Of a stretch of 15,282 nucleotides of DNA, positions 1 to 6,886 are shown in pieces. The DNA lies in the NCBI GenBank assembly GCA_944338265.1, contig CALVLO010000014.1:1-15282 (forward strand). Direction: 5' to 3'. How positions within the stretch are numbered: the first letter of the stretch is position 1; the number at the start of each line of letters is the position of its first letter. Below the pieces are notes generated by a model that was given only the letters and a program-made list of their open reading frames with translations, was not told the DNA's origin and ran no database searches. The stretch comes from an uncultured Clostridia bacterium (GTDB taxonomy: Bacteria > Bacillota > Clostridia > Christensenellales > Borkfalkiaceae). The position numbers and the translations under genes are program-made.

Positions 1-266
1 GCGATGGCGGCGCTGCAATTGAAGAGGGGCATGCCCGCCGCCTCCGCCGCGGCGAGCAGGTACTTATCCTTATCCCACGCGACGGCAAAATCGTAGGCGG
101 AAAGGCGGGAGACGACCTTTCCCCCATCCACGCAGAAGGGAAACTGCTCTGCCGAGACGATCTCTGCCTGTACGCCGCGCGCGGCGAACGCCTCGCACAT
201 GCGGCGGGGCTGGTGCATGATCTCCTGCGTCTTGTAATAGGCGTTGACGAGCATTGCGCCGCGCAT
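1..266 (-). CDS. RimK-like ATP-grasp ligase, N-terminal part (cut by window edge)
   Basis: Only the first 88 codons are present; the gene continues beyond the left edge. The protein begins MRGAMLVNAYYKTQEIMHQP and continues through an alternating hydrophobic N-terminal domain to DKDKYLL (residues about 68-74) and a PLFNCSAAIA segment at the edge. This order (an NAYYK-like start, a DKDKY segment, then LFN before the ATP-grasp core) is typical of the RimK-type alpha-L-glutamate ligase/ATP-grasp proteins of Firmicutes, which join an amino acid to a carboxylate using ATP. The catalytic ATP-grasp core lies outside the window, so the substrate cannot be judged. The ATG at 266 has GGAGG at 273-277, six bases upstream. 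The gene starts just after the terminator of the glycosyltransferase gene, leaving no room for a promoter of its own, so it may be expressed by read-through. The family call is fairly sure; the function is open. Confidence 0.72.
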   Translation of the reverse strand, partial: MRGAMLVNAYYKTQEIMHQPRRMCEAFAARGVQAEIVSAEQFPFCVDGGKVVSRLSAYDFAVAWDKDKYLLAAAEAAGMPLFNCSAAI

Positions 267-283
267 ACGCCACCTCCGTGTGC

Positions 284-312
284 AAAAAGGGCGGACCGAG
301 CCCGCCCCTTTT
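284..312 (-). terminator. Intrinsic terminator after the glycosyltransferase gene
   Basis: Read on the minus strand, a GGGCGG/CCGCCC stem (302-307 with 289-294) closes a 7-base loop. It is extended by one G-U pair and four A-T pairs and ends in a five-T run (288-284). It starts one base after the glycosyltransferase stop codon at 314-316. The T run is short and the next gene's ribosome binding site begins only six bases further on, so termination may be partial. Confidence 0.75.
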
Positions 313-313
313 G

Positions 314-1501
314 CTATTTCTTTTTTGGCTGTGTTTGTTTTTGGCGATGGCGCGCGAGGATGCGGTCGTACTCCGCGGCTGCCTCCGCCACGGCGCTCTC
401 CCACGAGCGGACGATCTGCGGGCACTGCGCGCAGACGCGCTCGTAGCTCCCGTCTGAAAACATTGCCTCGATGCGGTCTGCCCATGCTTCGGCGGAGAGT
501 TCCTCCGCAAAGCCCGTTACGCCGTCCGTGACCACCTCTGCAACGCCGGAGCCCGCGGGCACGAGCGCGGGCGTGCGGCAGGCGGCGGCTTCGAGCAGGA
601 CGAGCCCGAATGTATCGAACAGAGACGGGAAGAGGACGAGATCGGCGCAGGCGTAATACTGCCTGAGGCGGGCGCGGTCGCCTTCAAACCCCGTGAAGAC
701 GACGTTTTGCGCGATGCCGAGCCTGGCGGCGAGCTTTTTGTGGGCTTCGAGATCTTCCCCGCCGCCCACGACGAAAAATTTGAAGCAGAAGCCGCGTTTT
801 TGCAGCGCGGCGAGCACCTGAAAGCTGAACGCGAGATTTTTGACGGAGACCACCCTGCCGACATACAAAAAGACGCGCTCCCCTTCCGCCTTGCGGTACG
901 CGCCCTCTGCGCTGCGCGCCGCGGCGAGCTCTGCCTCATCCGCAACAAGCATATCGGTGCCGTTGCGCATGATGGCGATCTCCCCGCGGTAGCCGTAGGA
1001 ACGCAGCGTTTGGGCGGCGCTTTCGCTCACTGCCCAGACGGCATCCGCCTTGCGGATATTGCGCATGATGATGCGCATGAGGATGGCGGTGAGCAGCCTG
1101 GAATGGGTGAAGCGCAGAAATTCATCCTTATATTTGGTATGGAAGGTATAGACGAGCGGGATCCCGTGCTTTTTGCCGTACTTTGCAAAGTAGGCGCAGA
1201 TGGCGAAGGGCGAGTGCGCGTGCAGGATCTCTGGCGCAAATTCGCGCAGGCGGCGCTTTAACTTCTTATCCGAACCCGGCGTAGAGTTGCGGAAGCCGAG
1301 GAAGGGAACGGCGAGCGAGCGGTTGTGAAACACGCCGCGGCAATACGCCTCCTCCCCCGCCGCGTCCGTCTTTTTGCCGTAGGAGGGCGCGACGATGAGG
1401 CTTTCCCCTTGCAGCTCCCGCCGATAGCTGACGACGGCGGTCGTGACCCCGTCTACCTGCGGGTACCAGCAATCTATGCCCAATACAATGCGATCAGCCA
1501 A
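314..1501 (-). CDS. GT4-family glycosyltransferase, probably acting on a membrane lipid
   Basis: The 395-residue protein has the two-Rossmann layout of GT-B family 4 enzymes, which move a sugar from a nucleotide-sugar to an acceptor while retaining the anomeric configuration. The N-terminal half has the acceptor-side motif YPQVDGVTTAV near residue 15 and HAHSPFAICAYFAKYG followed by PLVYTFHTKYKDEF, a pattern seen in diacylglycerol glucosyltransferases and related mannosyltransferases. The C-terminal half has FLYVGRVVSVKN and the donor site FPSLFDTFGLVLLEAAA; the usual E-x7-E pair is here D296-x7-E304. The start is a TTG at 1501, inside the end of the flippase-like gene (8-base overlap, with GAGGA upstream), so translation is probably coupled. 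No signal peptide or membrane helix is seen, which fits a cytoplasmic, membrane-associated enzyme. Together with the flippase-like neighbour this suggests glycolipid or surface-glycan synthesis. The family is sure; the exact sugar and acceptor are not. Confidence 0.88.
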   Translation of the reverse strand: MADRIVLGIDCWYPQVDGVTTAVVSYRRELQGESLIVAPSYGKKTDAAGEEAYCRGVFHNRSLAVPFLGFRNSTPGSDKKLKRRLREFAPEILHAHSPFAICAYFAKYGKKHGIPLVYTFHTKYKDEFLRFTHSRLLTAILMRIIMRNIRKADAVWAVSESAAQTLRSYGYRGEIAIMRNGTDMLVADEAELAAARSAEGAYRKAEGERVFLYVGRVVSVKNLAFSFQVLAALQKRGFCFKFFVVGGGEDLEAHKKLAARLGIAQNVVFTGFEGDRARLRQYYACADLVLFPSLFDTFGLVLLEAAACRTPALVPAGSGVAEVVTDGVTGFAEELSAEAWADRIEAMFSDGSYERVCAQCPQIVRSWESAVAEAAAEYDRILARHRQKQTQPKKK

Positions 1502-2762
1502 CCGATTTTCCTCTTCTTTGGTGAATATTCTTTCTGATGAGATCGGCGACGGTGAGCAGGATGCCGATCAAAATATAGATATAGTAGACGGAGAAGCGCC
1601 AAAAGAGCACCGACCACGCGAGCGCCGTACCCGCGGCGACGGAGAAGGCGAGCACGCCCATGCCCTCGATGACGCCCGAGTTGCCCGGCGTGGGGATGAA
1701 GGAGACGCCGAACGTGGTGTACACGTTGAGGGCGATGACGGTGAAGAACATCCCCCCTACCTCGCACGAGAGCGCGTTCATGACAAAATAGGGCACCGAG
1801 AAGGTGAGGAAGTTCTCCGCAAAACAGCAGAGCAAAAAGAGCACGAGACAAAGAGGGCGCTTGACGATGATCCTGAAACAGGCGGTAAATTCGCGCACCG
1901 TTCTGAGCGCCTTGCGCATGACGCGCTCCTTGTTTTTGACGATTTTAAGCTTATAGCCGACGTAGATGAACCAGCCCGTGAGCCTGCGGGCAAGCCGCGG
2001 GAAGGAGACGAAGAAGAGGATGAAGAGGGGCAGCAGCAGATTGACGGAGAGCCCCACCCAGCCTGCGACCGTGAGCAGCGTTCTGCCGCTGACGCCATCC
2101 AAAACGCCCTCTGCGGCGCCCGCGATCATGAAGGACGCGCCGAGCAGCGTAAAGGCGAAGATGCTGCCGAAATAGCGGATGAGCACGACGGCGGAGGAGG
2201 CTGCGCCGCTGACGCCCTTCGTCGTCATATAATAGATCTGCATGGGCTGCCCGCCCGTTGAAAAGGGCGTGACGCCATCGTAAAACTTGCCCAAAAAGTG
2301 CGTTTTGAGGGCGACGACGGGGCGCACCCTGCCGAGCACCGCCCTGTTGACGGTGCAGAATTTGAGACAATCGACCGCCATGATGCCGAGGATGACGGCG
2401 AGAAGGATCGCCATACCTGCCCCGTCGATGCGGGCGAGCATATCTGAAAAGGAGAGACCCTCGCTGCCGACGATCTCGCCCGAGATGCCGAACATGCTGT
2501 ATACGCCCACCCCGATGACGGCGAGGAGCAGCAAGTTCCAGATCCACCTGCGCTTGCGTTTGGGCGGCTCGACGGGGACCAGATCCCCCTCTCCGAGCGC
2601 GGCGAGCGCGGCATCTGTACTGCCTTCCTCCGCCGCGGGCGCGGGCTGCTCCGCGGGCTGCGCTGCGGGCGCCTGCACCCCCTCTGCGGGCTGTGCTGCG
2701 GGCGCCTGTTCGATTGTCTCTTCGCCGAGCGCGGCGTCCTCTCTTTCCCGATCCACAAACAT
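1494..2762 (-). CDS. Flippase-like membrane protein, UPF0104/LPG-synthase-TM family
   Basis: The 422-residue polytopic membrane protein has a cytoplasmic N-terminal tail (residues 1-70) rich in Ala, Pro, Gln and Glu, then a basic KRKRRW stop and several hydrophobic helices (first about 73-93, second about 115-135). The family signature PTPGNSGVIEG lies at 357-367. FSTGGQPMQIYYMTTKGVS in the middle is also typical of this family, which includes the transmembrane half of MprF and proteins thought to move lipids across the membrane. The long tail, with an 11-residue QAPAAQPAE repeat, is not part of the family core. An ATG at 2762 is chosen; it lacks a good Shine-Dalgarno. The alternatives are TTG at 2777, which lies in a hairpin loop, and GTG at 2756. 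A strong promoter lies upstream and the gene overlaps the glycosyltransferase gene by 8 bases, so the two probably act together, with this protein handling the lipid-linked product. The family call is good; the transported lipid is unknown. Confidence 0.85.
   Translation of the reverse strand: MFVDREREDAALGEETIEQAPAAQPAEGVQAPAAQPAEQPAPAAEEGSTDAALAALGEGDLVPVEPPKRKRRWIWNLLLLAVIGVGVYSMFGISGEIVGSEGLSFSDMLARIDGAGMAILLAVILGIMAVDCLKFCTVNRAVLGRVRPVVALKTHFLGKFYDGVTPFSTGGQPMQIYYMTTKGVSGAASSAVVLIRYFGSIFAFTLLGASFMIAGAAEGVLDGVSGRTLLTVAGWVGLSVNLLLPLFILFFVSFPRLARRLTGWFIYVGYKLKIVKNKERVMRKALRTVREFTACFRIIVKRPLCLVLFLLCCFAENFLTFSVPYFVMNALSCEVGGMFFTVIALNVYTTFGVSFIPTPGNSGVIEGMGVLAFSVAAGTALAWSVLFWRFSVYYIYILIGILLTVADLIRKNIHQRRGKSVG
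2653..2708. repeat. 33-base-period direct repeat coding for a Pro-Ala-Gln tail
   Basis: Two 23-base copies (2653-2675 and 2686-2708) differ at one base and are offset by exactly 33 bases. In the flippase-like protein they code for two 11-residue units beginning QAPAAQPAE. This in-frame repeat lies in the cytoplasmic tail before the first membrane helix and could vary in copy number by slippage. Confidence 0.75.
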
Positions 2763-2763
2763 T

Positions 2764-2780
2764 CCCGTGGCGCACAAAGC
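2764..2780 (-). promoter_or_regulatory. Small hairpin next to the flippase-like gene start
   Basis: Just before the ATG at 2762 the minus strand reads GGCGC-TTTGT-GCGCC, a 5-base-pair stem with a 5-base loop. It lies where a ribosome would bind and encloses the alternative TTG start. The nearest GGGA touches the ATG, so initiation is probably weak or structure-dependent. A hairpin this short may also be chance in GC-rich DNA. Confidence 0.35.
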
Positions 2781-2831
2781 GCCCGTTTTATTTTTTGCAC
2801 GACGCGCTTAGCGCGCCGTACAGTAAACCAA

Positions 2832-2860
2832 ATTATAGCCCATCTGAACGCGGATGTCAA
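2832..2860 (-). promoter_or_regulatory. Near-consensus sigma-A promoter for the flippase-GT4 unit
   Basis: On the minus strand, TTGACA (2855-2860) and TATAAT (2832-2837) match the consensus at all twelve positions with a 17-base spacer. Transcription would start near 2825, about 60 bases before the ATG at 2762. The promoter lies just after the stop codon of the upstream membrane protein gene, so it opens a separate transcription unit. No operator-like repeat is seen at the hexamers. Confidence 0.9.
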
Positions 2861-2882
2861 ACCATTTCGCGCGGGGGCGACT

Positions 2883-3494
2883 TCAAAGCTTGTACTTTGC
2901 CGACATGCGCAGCACGGAGGCGAGGCAATCGTTGAGCGTTTGCGCCTCTTCGACGGTGAGCGCGCGCCCCTGCAAGCCCTCGGCGGTGCGGCGGAGGACA
3001 TCTGCCTCCAAGCGGTCGGTCGGCGTAAGCTTTTGCTTTTGCAGCTTCTTTAAGAGGCTGAGCGCATAGGAGGGTTCGGGCGCATCCGCGGCGGGGACGG
3101 GCGGCGCCTCTTCAAAACAGCACACCTTGGGGGGGAGCGCCTCCTCTTCCGCCGAGGTGAGCGGTTCGCGGAAGCGCTCGTAGATGCGCTCTGCACGCGC
3201 CTTCTTGCATGCCTTGCGCCCCGTGGCGCGCGGGAGAAAGAGCGGCAGGCGCAAAAGCGCCGCCAGCGCCGCAAAGAGCGCGAGGTAGACGAACGCCTCC
3301 GCAAGCGGACGCAGGCAGGCAAAGAGCGCGAAGCCTGCTGCGGCGAGCGCGGCGGCGACGAAGGGATATGCCCGCCGCCCGCCGAAGAGCGTGAAGAGCA
3401 GCGTGCTTGCGAGAAGCAGCGCGGGGATGAGCGCGAGCGGGACCCAATCGGGCGTTTTTCCGAGCGCGGAAACGATTTTTTCAAAGATCTCCAT
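2883..3494 (-). CDS. Small three-helix membrane protein of unknown function
   Basis: I do not recognise a family for this 203-residue protein. It has a short amphipathic N-terminus, three hydrophobic stretches (about residues 17-38, 42-61 and 65-88) very rich in Ala and Leu, and then a soluble tail of about 115 residues. The tail begins with a basic patch (RATGRKACKKARAERIYERF), which by the positive-inside rule suggests it is cytoplasmic. It continues with an acidic Pro/Ala linker and ends in predicted helices (SLLKKLQKQK through LASVLRMSAKYKL), which may pack or self-associate. The ATG at 3494 has AAGGAG at 3503-3508, eight bases upstream. The gene follows addA by 83 bases without a terminator or obvious promoter, so it is likely the last gene of the addBA transcript. 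That position does not by itself show a role in repair. Confidence 0.75.
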   Translation of the reverse strand: MEIFEKIVSALGKTPDWVPLALIPALLLASTLLFTLFGGRRAYPFVAAALAAAGFALFACLRPLAEAFVYLALFAALAALLRLPLFLPRATGRKACKKARAERIYERFREPLTSAEEEALPPKVCCFEEAPPVPAADAPEPSYALSLLKKLQKQKLTPTDRLEADVLRRTAEGLQGRALTVEEAQTLNDCLASVLRMSAKYKL

Positions 3495-3548
3495 AATTGC
3501 AACTCCTTACTTGGTTGAGGATACCCGTTTTTTTGCGTAGAACGGGCG

Positions 3549-3574
3549 CGAAATTTGACGAAATGCGTCGAAAT
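3549..3574. repeat. Three CGAAAT copies at exact 10-base spacing
   Basis: CGAAAT occurs at 3549-3554, 3559-3564 and 3569-3574, one helical turn apart, between the addA stop codon and the membrane protein gene. The same bases can also form an imperfect hairpin on the minus strand (AATTT-c-GACG with CGTCAAATT). No T run follows, so it is not a normal terminator. Its role is unknown. Confidence 0.55.
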
Positions 3575-3577
3575 TGC

Positions 3578-6500
3578 TCACATTTGGATGACGCGGCAGC
3601 GGGCGATGTTGAGGATGCACGCCCGCACGGCGGACGCTTCCACCCGCATGACGCGGGCGACTGCCTTTTTGTAGAGCGCGATCTGCACGGCGTACTTTTG
3701 GCGCAGCGCATCGTCGGAGAGCGAAGAGTACTTGTAATCGATGACGAGATAGCCCTCTTCCTCTTCGGCGACGAGATCGATCGCCCCTTGGAAGACGACG
3801 GCATCTTCTGCCTCCGTCTGCATGAGTTCGCGCGCGGGGAGCTCCAACAAAAAGGTCTGCTCCCGCCATACCCGCCTGCCTGCGAGCGCCGCGAGGGCGG
3901 GGAGCGCCATGATGCGGGAGAGACGATCCTCTTTGAGAAGGGCGAGCGTCTCCGACGGAAGCACCCCCTCCTTTGCCATGCGGGCAAGCTCCTCCGCCCC
4001 GCCGCAGCCGAAGCGGGCGTGCTGCAAAAAGGCGTGGTAGGCGATGCCCTCTTCGCGCGAGGTGGACCCGTCCTCCTCGGGAATGAGCAGGGCATGGCGG
4101 TCTTCTTGGGTATGATCGCGGACATGGGTGGGGGGAAATTGCTCCATGAGCTGCGTTGCCGAACTCTTGACGGGGAGATGGACGCTTGCCGCGTGCGCAT
4201 ACGGCTTGCGGTAGACGGCGAGGATGCGCGCCACGGCGGCGGGATCCGGCTTGCCCGCAAGGGCGCGGCGGGAAACGGGCGGAGCGCCCTCTTCTGCCTG
4301 CGGCGCGACAAGATCGGCAAGGGCGGAGAAATCGAAAAAGTCGGCAAAGCAGCGGGCAAAGGCGGGCGAGAGCGCCCCGTCGCTCCCCTCGCGGAAGAGG
4401 ATGTGCAGGCGGTAGCGGGCGCGCGTCATCCCCACATAGAGCAGGTTGCGCTCCTGCTTGCGCTCCTCCGCAAGTTCGCTCAGGGCGGAGGCGCGGCGGA
4501 GCACCGTGCCGTAGACGAGCTTGTTTTTGAGATCGTACGACTTGGGGGCGGCGAGGAAGCGCTCGGTGAAGAGCACCTCGTCCCGCTCCTCCCCGCCGCG
4601 GAATCTGACATCCGTCCCCGCTAAAATGACGACGGGATATTCGAGCCCCTTGGAAGCGTGCATGGTGACGACGCGCACCGCGCTATCCCCGCCGCTCTCT
4701 GAAAAGCCGAGCTGAAAGCCCGTTGCCCGCAGGCGGGAAAGGAAGGTGTGCACGTCCGTTTCCGCGCCCTCCGCGGCGAGGCGGCGGATGCGGGCAAGAC
4801 GGCTGCCGCCCCCCTCTTTGGCGGCGATCTGCGCCTCCAGCCCGAGGGATAAAAGCTCGTTCATGACCTCCTCCGCCGTGCGGATGCGCATGTGGGCGCG
4901 CAGCTCCTCCGCAAGGGCGAAAAACGCCGCGGCTTTGCGGGTGATCGCATCCTCGCGGGAGGCGCAGTAGGCGGAGAGCGCTTCGCGGAAGGGAAGTTCG
5001 CGCGAGGCTTTGCCCTTGGGCAGGGCGGCGCGCACGGCGGTGAGCTCGCCCTCCGTAAACCCGCCGACCGCCGAGAGCATCGCCGTGACGAGGGGGATAT
5101 CCTGCGCGGCGTTATCGAGAAAGGAGAGCCAATCGAGCATGAGGCGCGCCTCGAAAAATTCGCAGATGTTCACCTCTGCCGTGGTGGAGACGGGGATGCC
5201 GCGCTCGCGCAGGGCGCGGACGATGCGCTCCGCCTCCCCCGCGCGGCGGCGGGTGAGCACGGCGATATCGCCGTAGGTGACGCGCTTTTCCCGCTTTGCC
5301 TCCTCCGGCTCGTCCGCATCATACCAGACGCCGCTGCCTGCCTCTGCCTCGACGAGGCGCACCACCTCTTCCGCGAGCGCATCCGAAGGCGCCTCCCCCG
5401 CGTGTTCGAGCACGGAGTACACCCCCTCCGGCGCGGGCCTTTCCCGCTTTTCCTTGGGCAGGATGTGCAGCTGCACCGCACCCGCGTGGGCGCCGTAGCG
5501 CTCCCCGCCGCGCATGGGCACATACTCCGCCGAGAGCGCGGTGAAGACGCGGTTGACCGCATTGAGCACGGCGGGCGCGGAGCGGAAGTTTGCCGAGAGG
5601 CGGAGGGAGGAAGGGAGGGAGCGCGCTTTTTCTTCGAAGAAGGCGGAGTTGCTCCCGCGGAAGCCGTAGATCGCCTGCTTGGCATCGCCGACGAAGAAGA
5701 CCTCTTCGCCGCCGAGCGCCGTTAAGATGCGGTCCTGCACGGGGTTGACATCCTGATACTCATCGACGAACACCGCCTCGTAGCGGGCGGCGATCTCGCT
5801 GCGGGCGCGCGCATCTTGGAGGATGGCGAGGGCGAACTGCTCGAGATCGTTATAATCGAGCACGCCTGCCTCCCGCTTTTGCTCCGCATACGCCTTATCG
5901 AAGGCGAGCACGAGCCTGCCGAGCGCCGCGGCGCGGGCGGAGGCATCCAGATAGCGTGCGTGCTCCTCCTCGCGGGAGGCGTAGGCGGAGAGCTCTTCGC
6001 ACAGCTTTTTGAGCTCGCGGCGGGCGCCCGAAAGATAGGCGACGGCGGCGCGCTCCTCCGCGGAGGGATCGCGCTTGACGGGGGTGCGCGGCGGCAGGAC
6101 GGGCAGGGCGGCGCGCATGCCGAAGAGCTCGCCCGAAAATGCCGCGCATGCCGCAGAGAGCGCATCTGCAAACGCCGTGAACTTTTCGCCGAGCGCCTCG
6201 CAGACGGGGCGGCGCGCCGAGAGCCCGCGGGAGATCTCTGCCGCGCGGGCGGAGATATCTTCTGCGAGCAGGGCGCAGATACCATCGAAATCGTCCCCCT
6301 CCCCCATGGCAGCGAGACGCACCTCGTAATCCGCAAGCCCGCGCGCCTTGGCGTGCAGCCCGAGGAGAAGTTCTTTGAGCCCTTCGTCCCGCTTTTTGCG
6401 GTAGTAGACGGAGAGGAGCGCCTCGAAGGCGGCATCCTGCTGCGCGTAAGCCTCTTCGAACACTGCCTCCATGGCGCGGGCGGCGAGCTGTTTGCAGGCG

Positions 6501-6886
6501 GCATCCTCCGTGCCCGTGACGCGGAAGGCGGGATCGGCGCCGACGAGGTAGAAATAGGTGCGCACGAGGCGGGCGCAGAAGGCGTGGACGGTGCTGATCT
6601 CGGCGAGCGGGAGGGCGGAAAGCTGGGCTTTGAGCCGCTCGCGCGCGGCGCCGCTCTGCACGGAGATCTCCTTTAAGAGGGCGCGCCTGAGCCGTTCGCG
6701 CATCTGCGCAGCCGCCTTATTGGTAAAGGTGACGGCGAGGATGCGGCGCACGTCCGTCCCGTTCAGGACGAGGGAGACGAGGCGCTCGATCATGACGAAC
6801 GTCTTGCCGCTCCCCGCCGAGGCGGAGACGATGACGCTCCCGCGCGCTTCTACGGCGCGCTGCTGTTCGGGGGTAGGCGACGTCAT
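3578..6886 (-). CDS. addA: AddA: ATP-dependent helicase/nuclease subunit A
   Basis: This 1102-residue protein is the motor and one nuclease of the AddAB complex, which processes double-strand breaks for RecA loading. Visible superfamily 1 motifs, in order: Q motif TPEQQ (5-9); Walker A SASAGSGKT with K28; motif II VFVDEYQD with D375 and E376; motif III VGDAKQAIYGFRG with Q404; motif V TMHASKGLEYP with K746; motif VI YVGMTRAR with R822. The C-terminal RecB-type nuclease is intact: GAID with D1037, VIDYK with D1050 and K1052, then QIALY with Q1068 and Y1072. It is somewhat shorter than the roughly 1200 residues of Bacillus-type AddA, and the nuclease motif reads DYKYS where DYKTD is common. The ATG at 6886 is chosen because it overlaps the addB stop as ATGA and has GGAGG at 6893-6897, inside the last addB codons; an in-frame start at 6991 would lie deep within addB. 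The identification is secure. Confidence 0.96.
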   Translation of the reverse strand: MTSPTPEQQRAVEARGSVIVSASAGSGKTFVMIERLVSLVLNGTDVRRILAVTFTNKAAAQMRERLRRALLKEISVQSGAARERLKAQLSALPLAEISTVHAFCARLVRTYFYLVGADPAFRVTGTEDAACKQLAARAMEAVFEEAYAQQDAAFEALLSVYYRKKRDEGLKELLLGLHAKARGLADYEVRLAAMGEGDDFDGICALLAEDISARAAEISRGLSARRPVCEALGEKFTAFADALSAACAAFSGELFGMRAALPVLPPRTPVKRDPSAEERAAVAYLSGARRELKKLCEELSAYASREEEHARYLDASARAAALGRLVLAFDKAYAEQKREAGVLDYNDLEQFALAILQDARARSEIAARYEAVFVDEYQDVNPVQDRILTALGGEEVFFVGDAKQAIYGFRGSNSAFFEEKARSLPSSLRLSANFRSAPAVLNAVNRVFTALSAEYVPMRGGERYGAHAGAVQLHILPKEKRERPAPEGVYSVLEHAGEAPSDALAEEVVRLVEAEAGSGVWYDADEPEEAKREKRVTYGDIAVLTRRRAGEAERIVRALRERGIPVSTTAEVNICEFFEARLMLDWLSFLDNAAQDIPLVTAMLSAVGGFTEGELTAVRAALPKGKASRELPFREALSAYCASREDAITRKAAAFFALAEELRAHMRIRTAEEVMNELLSLGLEAQIAAKEGGGSRLARIRRLAAEGAETDVHTFLSRLRATGFQLGFSESGGDSAVRVVTMHASKGLEYPVVILAGTDVRFRGGEERDEVLFTERFLAAPKSYDLKNKLVYGTVLRRASALSELAEERKQERNLLYVGMTRARYRLHILFREGSDGALSPAFARCFADFFDFSALADLVAPQAEEGAPPVSRRALAGKPDPAAVARILAVYRKPYAHAASVHLPVKSSATQLMEQFPPTHVRDHTQEDRHALLIPEEDGSTSREEGIAYHAFLQHARFGCGGAEELARMAKEGVLPSETLALLKEDRLSRIMALPALAALAGRRVWREQTFLLELPARELMQTEAEDAVVFQGAIDLVAEEEEGYLVIDYKYSSLSDDALRQKYAVQIALYKKAVARVMRVEASAVRACILNIARCRVIQM

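Noticed and set aside
1443..2261. 272-codon plus-strand open frame rich in Asp, Glu and His
   Set aside because: Antisense to the flippase-like gene; charged composition reflects reversed hydrophobic codons.
3497..4624. 375-codon plus-strand open frame
   Set aside because: Antisense to the nuclease end of addA; a shadow.
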